Positions 43,455 to 53,030 are shown, counted from the first letter of the stretch. The stretch is DNA of 64,000 nucleotides from Pseudomonas bijieensis (GCF_013347965.1 NZ_CP048810.1:620001-684000), one strand, 5' to 3'. Numbers and translations are program-made. Notes: generated by a model from the sequence alone, not told the origin.

Positions 43455-44258
43455 TTACAAATCACTGTTCCATAAGTCCGTCACCAGCATGCAACCCGGA
43501 GCGTGGGTGATGCACAGCGGTGGACGCGAGGCCTGGACCACGGATTGGGGCGTTACGCCACAGGCCCAGAATACCGGGATTTCGTCCGCTTCCACCGGTA
43601 CGGCGTCGCCATAATCCGGCGTGTCCAGGGACCGGATGCCGATCAATGAAGGATCACCGATGTGCACCGGGGCGCCGTGAACGTTGGGCATGCGCCCGGT
43701 AATCTGGATCGCCTGGATGGCCGCGGCCGCTTTCATCGGCCGCATGCTTACCACCATCTTGCCAGACAGGCGAGCGGTGGGACGGGTGTCGATGTTGGTC
43801 TGGAACATCGCGACATTGCGCCCCAGCTCGATGTGCCGCAAACGGATGCCAGCCTCCAGCAAGGGCTGTTCAAAGGAGAATGAGCAACCGAGGGCGAAGG
43901 CCACCAGGTCGTCCTGCCACAGGTGTGCGATGTCCAGCGGCGTTTCGCTCAACTCGCCGTGGCGGTAGACCCGGTATTGAGGCACCTCATGGCGGATATC
44001 GATGGCGGCGCCCAGGTTACGGAAGAACGGATCCCCAGGCTCGGTCACGTCCAGCACTGGGCAGGCCTGGCGGTTGAGGGTGCAGTAGCGCAGGAATTCA
44101 TTGGCCCAGTCGCTGGGCAGGATCACGATATTGGCTTGCACGCGCCCTTGGCCCAGGCCGCTGGTATGGCCCTGGTATTGGCCGGCGGCGATGCTCTGGC
44201 GCAGGGCGACGGGCGTGCATTGCTGCAGTTGTTCGAAAGGCAGGGCGGGTTGATTCAT
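43455..44258 (-). CDS. Putative hydro-lyase, DUF1445 family
   Basis: 267 residues from ATG 44258 (GGAGACC upstream); the frame extends upstream without support. Family landmarks: [35 protein letters not shown] and the C-terminal [13 protein letters not shown]. The family is annotated as hydro-lyase and is related to D-glutamate cyclase, which makes 5-oxo-proline. The substrate here is unknown; an MFS carrier and a porin next door suggest an imported small acid. Confidence 0.88.
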   Translation of the reverse strand: MNQPALPFEQLQQCTPVALRQSIAAGQYQGHTSGLGQGRVQANIVILPSDWANEFLRYCTLNRQACPVLDVTEPGDPFFRNLGAAIDIRHEVPQYRVYRHGELSETPLDIAHLWQDDLVAFALGCSFSFEQPLLEAGIRLRHIELGRNVAMFQTNIDTRPTARLSGKMVVSMRPMKAAAAIQAIQITGRMPNVHGAPVHIGDPSLIGIRSLDTPDYGDAVPVEADEIPVFWACGVTPQSVVQASRPPLCITHAPGCMLVTDLWNSDL

Positions 44259-44349
44259 CACGGGGTCTCCAAGCGTTCGTCCGTTACTTTGAGAACAGCA
44301 TGGCGATGACGTCCAACAAGGAATATTGGTACCCCGTGACAACTAAAAG

Positions 44350-45297
44350 TTATTCCAGAGGCGCTTGGCTGTTCAGGCCCGGGGCCGCCACCATGCGTTG
44401 CGGCCCGACATCAGCGGCGTATTGGCTGACCACCTGGCGACTCATCTGGACGATGTTCTCGATCAGCTCCAGGCCGACGCCAGCGCGCCAGGAGGCGACG
44501 ACGTCGAGTTGGGGCAGGGCGGTGCCGGGCTCGAGCTGGATCAATTCGCCGCTGGCCAGCGGCTTGGCCACCAGCGCTGCTGGCAAGGCACCGATGCCGA
44601 ATCCGTCGCGAATCAGCCGGGTCATGGCCGACACCGAATTGACGCAACTGACCCGCGGTGCCGTGACCCCATGGGCGTACAACAGGTTGAGCACATCCTG
44701 GTGCGGACGCGAATGCTTGACGAAGGTGATGATGCGCTCGCCCGCCATCTCCACCAGCGAAGCGTAGGGGCGGGCATAGATGGACTGGCTGGCGGCGATC
44801 CAGTGCATGGGATAGTGACCCAGTTCCAGGTTGCGCACGCTTTCGTGGCGGACCAGATCGGTCTGGAACACGATGTCCAGGTAGCCTTTCTGCAATTGCT
44901 CACAGAGGTTGCGCGCCGCATCGGCGGTGATTTCGATTTCCACGGCGGGAAAGGCTTGCATCAGCATCGACATCAACGGGCTGAGCCAGGTATGAATCAC
45001 CGTATCCATCACGCCGATGCGCACCAGGCCTTGCTGCGGGCTGTTGGTGTCCAGTGACTGCTTCAACGCCCGCTGGACTTCGAGCATCTGTTCGGCGTAG
45101 TCGAGCACCTTGAGGCCTTCGGGTGTCAGCGAGACCCCGCGCGAATCGCGCACGAACAGGCGCAAGCCCAATTCTTCTTCCAATGAAGCGATCCGGCTGG
45201 AGATCGCTGCCTGGGTGCTGAACATCTTCTCGGCGGTGAGGCTGAAGCTCTGCAGTCGGGCGACCCAGACGAAGGTTTCGAGGAATTTGAGGTTCAT
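44350..45297 (-). CDS. LysR-family regulator, paralogue 2
   Basis: 315 residues. Helix-turn-helix about 3-62 (FSLTAEKMFSTQAAISSRIASLE) and a LysR effector domain. It is divergent from the MFS gene at 45539, whose 241-base gap contains ATTGCAAT (45329-45336), a possible part of its binding site. About half its residues match the LysR at 41871, suggesting duplication. Confidence 0.92.
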   Translation of the reverse strand: MNLKFLETFVWVARLQSFSLTAEKMFSTQAAISSRIASLEEELGLRLFVRDSRGVSLTPEGLKVLDYAEQMLEVQRALKQSLDTNSPQQGLVRIGVMDTVIHTWLSPLMSMLMQAFPAVEIEITADAARNLCEQLQKGYLDIVFQTDLVRHESVRNLELGHYPMHWIAASQSIYARPYASLVEMAGERIITFVKHSRPHQDVLNLLYAHGVTAPRVSCVNSVSAMTRLIRDGFGIGALPAALVAKPLASGELIQLEPGTALPQLDVVASWRAGVGLELIENIVQMSRQVVSQYAADVGPQRMVAAPGLNSQAPLE

Positions 45298-45538
45298 GAA
45301 GGCTCTCTGGGTGCGTGTGGTTCTTATGATTGCAATTGTTACTCCAGATCAGGCCATTGGACGCATCAAATTTTCTTATGCCCGATCGGGTGTTTTTCCC
45401 GTTTGACGCTGCGTGGATTTGCCACAAAGAATCCGCCCCACGACGCAGCCACTGCGTCCGCATCCCCAACGACAACGCCTTCACAAAAGAATAACGAGGC
45501 GTGTCCGTCATCTTCGCTTGCTGCCGCAGGAACCTTCC

Positions 45539-46834
45539 ATGGAAAAGACCATGACTGACGGCGTAACCACCGGGACAGGGCGCACGGGCCCATTCAGTTG
45601 GTACGGCCCCCTGTCGAAAAATGAAAAACGTACATTCTGGAGCTGCAAGATCGGCTATGCCTTGGACGGCATGGATACGCAGATGCTGAGTTTCGTTATC
45701 CCGACCCTGATCGCGACCTGGGGAATCTCCAAGGGCGACGCCGGCATGATCGGCACCTGCACCTTGTTGGCCTCGGCGGCAGGCGGGTGGATCGCCGGAA
45801 TCCTGTCCGACCGTATCGGCCGGGTACGGACCCTGCAACTGACGGTCCTGTGGTTCGCGTTCTTCACCTTTTTGTGTGGGCTGGCGCAGAACTACGAACA
45901 ATTGCTGGTGGCCCGGACCTTGATGGGCTTTGGCTTCGGCGGGGAATGGACCGCGGGGGCGGTGTTGATCGGCGAGGTTATCCGCGCCAAGGACCGTGGT
46001 AAAGCAGTGGGCATGGTGCAGGCCGGGTGGGCGCTGGGCTGGGGGCTGACGGCGCTGCTGTATGCCGGGCTGTTCACTTTCCTGCCACCGGAACAGGCCT
46101 GGCGGGCGTTGTTCATGATCGGCCTGGTACCGGCGCTGTTTGTGCTGGTAATCCGTCGACTGGTCAAGGAGTCGGACACCTTCGAACATGCTGTGCGGGA
46201 GCGCCAGGCCAAGCCAGAGCTGGGTTCGCGGTGGGCATTTTTCGAGATATTTGCCCCACGGATGCTCAGCACTACCTTGCGTGCCTCGCTGTTGACCACC
46301 GGTGCGCTGGGCGGCTACTACGCAATCACCACATGGTTGCCGACATACCTGAAAACCGAGCGCGGCCTGAGTGTGCTCGGTACCGGCGGTTACCTTGCGA
46401 TGGTCATCGTCGGTTCCTACGTCGGCTATGTGACCAGTGCGTTGTTGACCGATGCCATCGGCCGCAAAAAGAACTTCATTCTGTTCGCCGTCGGGTCCAT
46501 GGCAATCGTCCTGGCCTACACCCAACTGCCTATCGATAACGCCTGGATGCTCTGGCTGGGCTTCCCCCTGGGTTTCTTCGCTTCGGGCATCTTCGCCGGC
46601 ATGGGCGCGTTCCTGACTGAGCTGTTTCCCACCCGTATGCGTGGGTCGGGTCAGGGGTTCTGCTACAACGCCGGGCGCTCCATCGCGGCGCTGTTCCCGT
46701 TGTTCATCGGCACGCTGAGCAACACCTTGCCCATCGGCACCGGGATCGGTGTGTTCGCCGCCGGCGCCTATGGCGTAGTGATCCTGGCGGCGTTGAGCCT
46801 GCCGGAAACCCGCGGCAGACAGCTCGAATCCTGA
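45539..46834 (+). CDS. MFS transporter, probable organic-acid/H+ symporter
   Basis: 431 residues from ATG 45539 (GCAGGAACC upstream). Twelve membrane helices with the MFS loop signature SDRIGRVRTLQL (loop 2-3) and TDAIGRKK (loop 8-9). YALDGMDTQMLSFVIP in the first helix carries the acidic pair seen in aromatic or organic-acid:H+ symporters. Cytoplasmic-membrane importer; divergent from LysR paralogue 2 and followed by an OprD porin. Confidence 0.92.
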   Translation: MEKTMTDGVTTGTGRTGPFSWYGPLSKNEKRTFWSCKIGYALDGMDTQMLSFVIPTLIATWGISKGDAGMIGTCTLLASAAGGWIAGILSDRIGRVRTLQLTVLWFAFFTFLCGLAQNYEQLLVARTLMGFGFGGEWTAGAVLIGEVIRAKDRGKAVGMVQAGWALGWGLTALLYAGLFTFLPPEQAWRALFMIGLVPALFVLVIRRLVKESDTFEHAVRERQAKPELGSRWAFFEIFAPRMLSTTLRASLLTTGALGGYYAITTWLPTYLKTERGLSVLGTGGYLAMVIVGSYVGYVTSALLTDAIGRKKNFILFAVGSMAIVLAYTQLPIDNAWMLWLGFPLGFFASGIFAGMGAFLTELFPTRMRGSGQGFCYNAGRSIAALFPLFIGTLSNTLPIGTGIGVFAAGAYGVVILAALSLPETRGRQLES

Positions 46835-46842
46835 CTGCCCGT

Positions 46843-46935
46843 GGCGTCCGCGCAAAGAGCGGACGCCGTACCAACCTTTAAAACAACAACCATCGGACGC
46901 GAAGGCAGCGCCCCCGAGAGGGTTCGCTCGCGTCC
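46843..46935 (+). other. Two intercistronic hairpins before oprD
   Basis: GGCGTCCGC/GCGGACGCC pairs at 46843-46867 with a 7-base loop, directly after the MFS stop. GGACGCGA (46895-46902) pairs with TCGCGTCC (46928-46935), just before the AAAAGGAG site of the porin gene. Neither has a T-run, so they may process or stabilise the mRNA rather than terminate it. The GGACGC motif is shared by both. Confidence 0.5.
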
Positions 46936-46952
46936 ATAAAAAGGAGCATGCC

Positions 46953-48191
46953 ATGCGGCATTTCACATCCACCTGGTTTCATACCCCCGCCGGTACGTTG
47001 CTCGGCCTGAGCCTGATCGGCATGCCGAACGCCCAGGCCGACTTCATCGCCGACAGCAAAGGCAGCCTGGAGGCCCGCAACTTTTACTTCAATCGCGACT
47101 TCCGCCAGGAGGGGGCACGGGACAAGGCTGAAGAATGGGCCCAGGGCTTTTTGCTGCGGATGGAGTCGGGTTACACCGCCGGAACCGTGGGTTTCGGCCT
47201 CGATGCCTTGGGCATGGCCGGCTTCAAACTCGATTCCGGGGGCGGCACGGCGGGCACCAATCTGTTACCGGCGGATTTGTCGGGCGGTTCGCAAGACCGT
47301 TATGGCGAACTCGGTCTGACTGCCAAGGTGCGCCTATCCAATAGCACCTTGAAGCTGGGGACGTTGCAGATCAAGGACCCGGCGGTGAGCTCCAACGACA
47401 CGCGCCTGCTGCCGGGAACGTTCAAGGGCGGGTTGTTGAGCGTGCAGGAAATCGATCGCTTGAAGCTGAGCGCCGGGCAACTCACGCAGATCAACTTTGT
47501 CGACTCCACCGACTACCAGGACATGACTGCCAATCGCATCGGTGGAAGCAGCGACAAGTTCCAGTTCGCCGGGGCGGACTATCAGTTCCTGCCGAACCTC
47601 ACGGCGCAATACCGCTATAGCCAGTTGGAAGACATCTACCAGCAAAACTACCTCGGGTTCGTCCACACCCTGGACCTGGGCGCAGGCCAGTCGTTCAAGA
47701 GCGACGTGCGCTATTCGCGCAGCACCGAAGACGGCAACTTTCGCGATCTCGACAACCAGGCCTTCGGCGCCTTGTTCACCTACAGCCTGGCGGGCCATGC
47801 GTTGGGCCTGGGTTATCAACGCATGAGCGGCGACGATCCGTTCCCCTACATCGGACGCAGCGATCCGTACTTGGTCAACTTCGTGCAGATCGGCGACTTC
47901 GCCAACATCGACGAGCGTTCCTGGCAGGCGCGTTATGACTACAACTTTGCCGCCATTGGCGTGCCCGGGTTGACGTTCATGACCCGCTACATCACTGGCG
48001 ACAATGTCCAGCGCACCGCACCAGGCGAAGGTAAGGAGTGGGAGCGCAACACGGATATCGCCTATGTGGTGCAGGACGGCACGCTCAAGGGGCTGGGCTT
48101 GAAATGGCGCAATGCGACGGTCCGTTCGAATTTTGGCAACGATCTGGATGAGAACCGGTTGATCGTCAGCTATACGATGGCGCTGTGGTAA
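46953..48191 (+). CDS. OprD-family outer-membrane porin
   Basis: 412 residues with AAAAGGAG upstream. Signal peptide ends NAQA before DFIADSKGSLEARNFYFNRDF, the usual OprD N terminus. An 18-stranded barrel follows, including YQFLPNLTAQYRYSQLEDIY and LGYQRMSGDDPFPYIGRSD; it ends SYTMALW. OprD proteins admit small anionic nutrients. Paired with the MFS carrier, it forms an outer- and inner-membrane import route for the DUF1445 cluster. Confidence 0.94.
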   Translation: MRHFTSTWFHTPAGTLLGLSLIGMPNAQADFIADSKGSLEARNFYFNRDFRQEGARDKAEEWAQGFLLRMESGYTAGTVGFGLDALGMAGFKLDSGGGTAGTNLLPADLSGGSQDRYGELGLTAKVRLSNSTLKLGTLQIKDPAVSSNDTRLLPGTFKGGLLSVQEIDRLKLSAGQLTQINFVDSTDYQDMTANRIGGSSDKFQFAGADYQFLPNLTAQYRYSQLEDIYQQNYLGFVHTLDLGAGQSFKSDVRYSRSTEDGNFRDLDNQAFGALFTYSLAGHALGLGYQRMSGDDPFPYIGRSDPYLVNFVQIGDFANIDERSWQARYDYNFAAIGVPGLTFMTRYITGDNVQRTAPGEGKEWERNTDIAYVVQDGTLKGLGLKWRNATVRSNFGNDLDENRLIVSYTMALW

Positions 48192-48194
48192 GAA

Positions 48195-48875
48195 TCATCG
48201 CTCTGCCGACCGGTATTGTTCGGCCACCAAAAGCAACGACTGCGGCACCGGACTTTGTGGGTGCTGCGGTTCCTGCAGCACCACCAGTCGGAAACCGGCC
48301 ATGTCCAGGGCATTGAGCCAACTGGACAAGGTGCGGAAGTACCACGGCATGGGCCGCCATTGGCCCTTGAACCCGTCGAAGGTTTCTTCTCGCCAGCCGT
48401 CCTGGTAATTGCCTGCCGCCACAGTCCACGGGTGCAGTGTCTGGATCACTAGCGCTCCGCCCGGGTTGAGCAGGGCGTTCATCGCCGCGAGCAATGGGAT
48501 GATGTCCTGGTGCAACAGGGCGAAGTTGGCGCAGATCAGGTCGTAGCCGCTGCCGACGTCCACCTTGGCCTCCACCAGCGCTTCATAGCTTGCCAGGTGC
48601 ACCAGGGAGGAGCCCGCTGCCCGGGCCGCATCGATCAACGTCGCGTCGCCATCCACACCGACCGCCTCGATGCCCCGTTCAGTCAGCGCCCGCAACAGCC
48701 AGCCTTCGCCGCAACCCAGATCAAGCACACGCTCGGGCTGGCGGCTCAGTACCGCCAGCAGCATGGCCTGGTCCGTGACCGTCAGGCGGCTTTCGATGGC
48801 CCCCGTGCGGATGGCTTCGATCCAGGCCTGGGCATTGTGGTGCCAGCTTTGGAGGAGGGTGGTTTCGGAGGACAT
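48195..48875 (-). CDS. Class I SAM-dependent methyltransferase
   Basis: 226 residues from ATG 48875 (GGAG-rich upstream). SAM-binding motif VLDLGCGEGWLLRAL, acidic VGVDGD and YDLICANFALLHQD identify the Rossmann methyltransferase fold. The later HPWTVAAGNYQDGWREE is shared by a group of small-molecule methyltransferases. Substrate unknown. It converges on oprD with three bases between stops. Confidence 0.88.
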   Translation of the reverse strand: MSSETTLLQSWHHNAQAWIEAIRTGAIESRLTVTDQAMLLAVLSRQPERVLDLGCGEGWLLRALTERGIEAVGVDGDATLIDAARAAGSSLVHLASYEALVEAKVDVGSGYDLICANFALLHQDIIPLLAAMNALLNPGGALVIQTLHPWTVAAGNYQDGWREETFDGFKGQWRPMPWYFRTLSSWLNALDMAGFRLVVLQEPQHPQSPVPQSLLLVAEQYRSAER

Positions 48876-48938
48876 GGGTCCAGCTCCGCAGTGGATTGGA
48901 TAAGCATAGGACAATCGCTGGCGCAAGGACGCCGCGGG

Positions 48939-49568
48939 TCAAAGCGGACGGTCGAGAAACAACAGGCGTGCCGCCAGCGCTGCCATGACCCCGGCAAAAC
49001 CATACGTACCCAGGCGCCTTGAAATCCCGCTGTTTGCCAGTTTCGCCCTGAGCTGTGCGGCGCAAACACCCAGCAGCGTATGGAAGACGAATGCAATCAG
49101 TGCCAGCAACGCTCCGAGGAAGATCAGTTGCAGGCTTACGCCGCCGGCCTTGACGTTGACGAACTGGGGCAGAAACACCATGAAGAACAGCAGCGCCTTG
49201 GGATTCAAGAGGCTGTTGAGGGCGCCTCGGCAGAAGATTTTCCACAGCGAAGCAACCTGGAGCTGGCTATCCTGAGTCGCAGCCGGCGCTCTCAGTGCTT
49301 GCCAGGCAAGCCACAGCAGATAAGCGGCTCCGGCCAGGCGCAGCACGTCGAACGCCGGTGCCCAGCTCATCACCAGCGCGCCGATGCCAGCGCTGACCAT
49401 CATGGTCATCAGCACGTCCGCCAAGGAAATGCCGAGGGCGGCCGCGACGCCAGCACGCCAGCCGTGGGCCAACGCATGGCTGGTGACAAAGGCCATGTTG
49501 GGCCCCGGAACGATCAGCAAAAGCACGACAGCAACCACGAACAGGTAGAGATTGGCGGTATCCGGCAT
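48939..49568 (-). CDS. LysE-family amino-acid exporter
   Basis: 209 residues from ATG 49568 (GGAGTG upstream). Six membrane helices with the family N terminus PGPNMAFVTSHALAHGWRAG and the middle GALNSLLNPKALLFFMVFLPQF. Inner-membrane exporter of amino acids or related metabolites of the RhtB/LysE type; substrate not readable. Confidence 0.92.
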   Translation of the reverse strand: MPDTANLYLFVVAVVLLLIVPGPNMAFVTSHALAHGWRAGVAAALGISLADVLMTMMVSAGIGALVMSWAPAFDVLRLAGAAYLLWLAWQALRAPAATQDSQLQVASLWKIFCRGALNSLLNPKALLFFMVFLPQFVNVKAGGVSLQLIFLGALLALIAFVFHTLLGVCAAQLRAKLANSGISRRLGTYGFAGVMAALAARLLFLDRPL

Positions 49569-49725
49569 GGGAATCACTCCGTGGGATGAGCCTCGACAGT
49601 AAGCGAACGGCGAGCAGGGCGTCAGTTACAGTCCGGGCCTAACTGATAGCAACAGTCGTCTCTCTCGCGATGAATCACGGGAGTCGCTAAACTGCGGCCC
49701 CGAATTTCAGCAAGGAAGTGGGTGG

Positions 49726-51105
49726 ATGCGTTCGCTCGTCAGCAGTGTGCTTCTTTCCATGACTGTGACGGCTCCGGTCATGGCCGAGCCAAGGGCGTTC
49801 GCGGTGAATGACCGCAGTGGCCAATATCTGGTCGAAGTGCTGTTCCCGGAGCCGCCGGAAGACCCGCATCAACTGGCCCAAGCGTTCATCACCGTGCGCG
49901 ACAACAACACCCACGAAGCCCTGCAGCAATTGCAGACGCCCGCCGGCAATGTGCCCGTGGACCGCAACGGCAAGGTCGATAACTGGCTACTTGGCCCTCA
50001 GAGCCTGTTGTACTTCGACGACTTCAACTTCGATGGCCGCCAGGACTTGGCGATCCGCAATGGCAACGATCCCGACGCGAGCTACAAACCGACGTTCGAC
50101 GTCTATCTGCAAGACCCGCGGAAAACCCAATGGATCCTCAATCCGGCCTTGACGGCCCTGGCCAGGGAGGACAGCAAAGGCATGTTCTCTGTCAGCCCGT
50201 TGGACGGCGTCCTGCTGTCACAAACCGACCGTGACTGCTGCTGGACCCGCGCCACTCAATGGAAAATGCGCGGCGACGAGCTGGTCCTGCTTCGCTCGGA
50301 CACCGAGGAGCAAATCCAGCCGACCGAGCCAGGCGAAAACACCAGCATGCCCAGCGGCTACACGCTGCGCACCACGGGTGAATTGAAAGAGGGCCAATGG
50401 CTTGAGCAATCGCGCCTGGAAGGCCCCGAGAAGGAGGACCCCGTGATCCTCGCCGGTACCCTCGACACAAAGACCCCGGTAGAACTCTGGTACCAGGTGC
50501 AAGGTGCCGTGATCGTTGGTGAGGTGCGCTATACCCAGGCGGGCAACGGCGAACCGATCAAGCTGCTGGGCATTCGGGAAGACGCGGATGACGACCTTAT
50601 CAGCCTCCATGAATATGCCGGCGATGGTCGTCAAACGGGTACCTGGCGGATCTCCCGGGAAAAAGTCGAACCGTACTCTTTCACCGGTATCTGGGTCAGC
50701 GGTGCCAAGGGCGACGACCACCAAGGGGCTGTCCTGCTGCACGATGAAGAACGCGAGTTGGATAACGACAAGATCGACGATGTCGACGCGGCCCAGCGTA
50801 GCGGCCATTACCAGATGCAGGACGCACTGGGGCACGACGCCGATCTGGACCTGAAGATTCTCCCTGAGCGGGATGCCAATGGAAGAGAAGTCGCCGAATT
50901 CACCATGACCACAAAGGACAGCGTGACCGAGCATCACATCGTGCCGATGGACAGCAGCAACCTGATCATCGTGCGCGAGCCGCAAGCCTCCGGGAAGAAC
51001 GGTCCATATCACATTCAATTGGTGAAAGGCTTTGCTGTCATTGCCTACAACGCGGTTCCGGATTCACAGGACGGGCTGGCCGGGGTGTATTTGAAGCAGC
51101 GTTGA
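49726..51105 (+). CDS. Secreted XAC2610-like protein
   Basis: 459 residues. Signal peptide (about 1-20, ending VMA before EPRAF). LLYFDDFNFDGRQDLAIRNGND is a calcium-binding, FG-GAP/VCBS-like loop and is typical of proteins related to XAC2610. The rest alternates beta strands with acidic loops; two cysteines are adjacent (DRDCCW). Likely periplasmic. It lies alone, with no clear operon partner. Function unknown. Confidence 0.8.
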   Translation: MRSLVSSVLLSMTVTAPVMAEPRAFAVNDRSGQYLVEVLFPEPPEDPHQLAQAFITVRDNNTHEALQQLQTPAGNVPVDRNGKVDNWLLGPQSLLYFDDFNFDGRQDLAIRNGNDPDASYKPTFDVYLQDPRKTQWILNPALTALAREDSKGMFSVSPLDGVLLSQTDRDCCWTRATQWKMRGDELVLLRSDTEEQIQPTEPGENTSMPSGYTLRTTGELKEGQWLEQSRLEGPEKEDPVILAGTLDTKTPVELWYQVQGAVIVGEVRYTQAGNGEPIKLLGIREDADDDLISLHEYAGDGRQTGTWRISREKVEPYSFTGIWVSGAKGDDHQGAVLLHDEERELDNDKIDDVDAAQRSGHYQMQDALGHDADLDLKILPERDANGREVAEFTMTTKDSVTEHHIVPMDSSNLIIVREPQASGKNGPYHIQLVKGFAVIAYNAVPDSQDGLAGVYLKQR

Positions 51106-51188
51106 GCACGGAGCAGCAATCCGCAAGCCGTAGAAGAGCTTGCAGTCCATCGGACATGTAAACGATCTCGGGTCCGCTATCACGACGT

Positions 51189-51812
51189 CTAAAGTTGCGC
51201 CTCTGTCGGCTTTACGACGCTGCGGATCAGTGAAGCGAATGTTTCAATGACCTCGTCTTCGCCATGCCGCCCTCGTACCAACGCGCAGGACAGGGCTTCC
51301 CCCGCGCCAACCAGGCCAATGCAGCATCGTTCGAGTTCGTCCGCTGGCCACGTCGTATGAGGTTCGAGCACAGATATGAACATCTGCACACAGTTATCCA
51401 AGAGCTCCTGGAACACCGCCGCCTTCTCTTCGCTGCCTGCCAGGGCTGCGCCCACAGCATGGAATTCGTCGGTGTTATCGGCCGCGCAATGAATGTAGGC
51501 GCTGGACAGGACCAAGGCTGTCTCTTCCAGGCTCCGCGCAGTCTTGGACATGGCGTCACGGAAAGCGCTGACCCGCTCGGTATCGATCCATTTGTAGAGC
51601 TCGATCAACAGACCCGAACGGGTGCCGAAATGATCGTAGACAACCGGTTTGGACACGCCGGCGCGAACGGCCAGATGCCCCAAGGTCAGCCGATCCGCGT
51701 CTTCCTCGTGCACGATCAGTAGCGCGGTATCCAGCAACTGTCGCCGCCGTTCGGCTTTCGCAAGCCGGCGGGGAGGGGAACCGACAGGGCTGTGCTCAAT
51801 GTCTTTCTGCAC
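51189..51812 (-). CDS. TetR-family transcriptional regulator
   Basis: 207 residues. Helix-turn-helix at about 22-68 (LDTALLIVHEEDADRLTLGH, AVRAGVSKPVVYDHFGTR) and a TetR ligand-binding C terminus. It is divergent from the gene at 51925, and two strong dyads lie between them, so it very likely represses both itself and that gene. Ligand unknown. Confidence 0.92.
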   Translation of the reverse strand: MQKDIEHSPVGSPPRRLAKAERRRQLLDTALLIVHEEDADRLTLGHLAVRAGVSKPVVYDHFGTRSGLLIELYKWIDTERVSAFRDAMSKTARSLEETALVLSSAYIHCAADNTDEFHAVGAALAGSEEKAAVFQELLDNCVQMFISVLEPHTTWPADELERCCIGLVGAGEALSCALVRGRHGEDEVIETFASLIRSVVKPTEAQL

Positions 51813-51836
51813 GGTTTTTTGCTCCTGACCGCTAAA

Positions 51837-51855
51837 AACCTACCAATGGTAGGTT
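51837..51855. promoter_or_regulatory. TetR operator O1
   Basis: AACCTACC-AAT-GGTAGGTT: perfect 8-base arms, 25 bases upstream of the TetR ATG. It is the better of two dyads in the 112-base divergent gap and probably overlaps the tetR promoter. Confidence 0.7.
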
Positions 51856-51880
51856 GAAGTGCGTGATGTTGTGTTAGGTT

Positions 51881-51898
51881 ACCTACTGAAAGTAGGTT
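51881..51898. promoter_or_regulatory. TetR operator O2
   Basis: ACCTACTGAAAGTAGGTT has CCTAC/GTAGG arms like O1. Its centre is about 44 bases from that of O1, some four helical turns. It lies 27 bases before the ATG of the NAD(P)-binding protein gene and would occlude its promoter. Confidence 0.65.
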
Positions 51899-51924
51899 TA
51901 AACCAGAGACAAGGAGAACACACC

Positions 51925-52929
51925 ATGTCACTTGATCCTATCTTATTAATGGGCGGTTCCGGCGCCATTGGCCATCACACTGCCCGGGCGCTTCGCGCCG
52001 CCCACCCCGAGGTACCACTGCTGATCGGTGGTCGCGACCTTGCCAAGGCTCAGCGCGCCGCGGATCACATTGGCGGGGCGCAGGGCGTGGCGATTGACTC
52101 TAACGCAGACGATCTAGGCCTCGGCGATCGCCCGGTCAGCGCCGTCGTGGTCTTTTATATGGACCACGCCCTTGCCGGATTGCGTTTTGCGCAAAAACGC
52201 GGCGTGCCGCACCTCAGCATTTCCTCCGGCGTTTTCGAGATCGCGCCGGAAATTGCGACGTACATGCATACGCCTGACGCCTCGCCCATTGTCCTCGGTT
52301 ACGAATGGATGGCAGGGGCGACGACCGTGGCGACGCTGAGCGTTGCCCGGGCATTTGGCCGGGTCCAGGACATCCGTATCAACGCGCTGGTCGATGAGCA
52401 GGACACCGGCGGCCCAACCGTCGCCACTGACTTTGAACACCTGAACAAAATGCTGCCTGCCGCACTGACACGACGCGACGGTGTGTTCGTTTGGCGCGAA
52501 GGAGAGGATTCCAAGGCACGATTCCATTCGGTGGATGGTACGGAAATCGAGGCCACGGGCTTCTCGTCCATTGATGTGGTTGGCCTGGCGGCTGCGACGG
52601 GTGCAGCAAATGTCCAATTCAACTTGGCCACCGCAGTGAGTTCAACCCGGCGCCAGGGCAGGCCGATGTCCACCGAGATCATCATCGAACTCGTTGGCGA
52701 GGACCTCCAGGGCGAACCCTTGCATACGCGTCATGCAGTCATCCACCCGGCAGGCGCTGCGCCATTGACCGGCCTCAGCGTCGCAATGACGCTTGAACGA
52801 CTCCTCGGGTTGGACGGCCAGCCACCGACGCCGCCAGGGCTTTATTTCCCTTATCAACTGTTGGACGCCGCCATGTATCTGGAGCGTCTGAAGGAGGAGG
52901 GCGGGGAGTTACGCAAGCTGCAGGGGTAA
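51925..52929 (+). CDS. Saccharopine-dehydrogenase-like NAD(P)-binding protein
   Basis: 334 residues from ATG 51925 (AAGGAG upstream); the frame extends across operator O2 but without a good start. Rossmann motif LMGGSGAIGHHTARALR and then LLIGGRDLAKAQRA give the NAD(P)-binding half. The remainder has VFYMDHALAGLRFAQKRGVPHLS, as in trans-acting enoyl reductase or saccharopine dehydrogenase-like proteins. It is probably an oxidoreductase controlled by the divergent TetR; substrate unknown. Confidence 0.82.
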   Translation: MSLDPILLMGGSGAIGHHTARALRAAHPEVPLLIGGRDLAKAQRAADHIGGAQGVAIDSNADDLGLGDRPVSAVVVFYMDHALAGLRFAQKRGVPHLSISSGVFEIAPEIATYMHTPDASPIVLGYEWMAGATTVATLSVARAFGRVQDIRINALVDEQDTGGPTVATDFEHLNKMLPAALTRRDGVFVWREGEDSKARFHSVDGTEIEATGFSSIDVVGLAAATGAANVQFNLATAVSSTRRQGRPMSTEIIIELVGEDLQGEPLHTRHAVIHPAGAAPLTGLSVAMTLERLLGLDGQPPTPPGLYFPYQLLDAAMYLERLKEEGGELRKLQG

Positions 52930-53030
52930 TGAGTTACGAAACTCCGTGTGCTGATCGTTTCCTCGGCGGCTTATCAAAAAAAGCACGGGCCTCGCAACGG
53001 CGATCAACATGGCTGACCGAGGTTTTGCTA

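Noticed and set aside
44300..44349. AT-rich near-palindrome GGAATATTGG upstream of the hydro-lyase gene
   Set aside because: Short and imperfect; cannot be separated from chance in an AT-rich promoter.
44900..46972. 690-residue open frame on the minus strand
   Set aside because: It is antisense to the MFS gene and the start of the LysR gene; its sequence is low-complexity Gln/Arg/His and has no domain. High-GC shadow.
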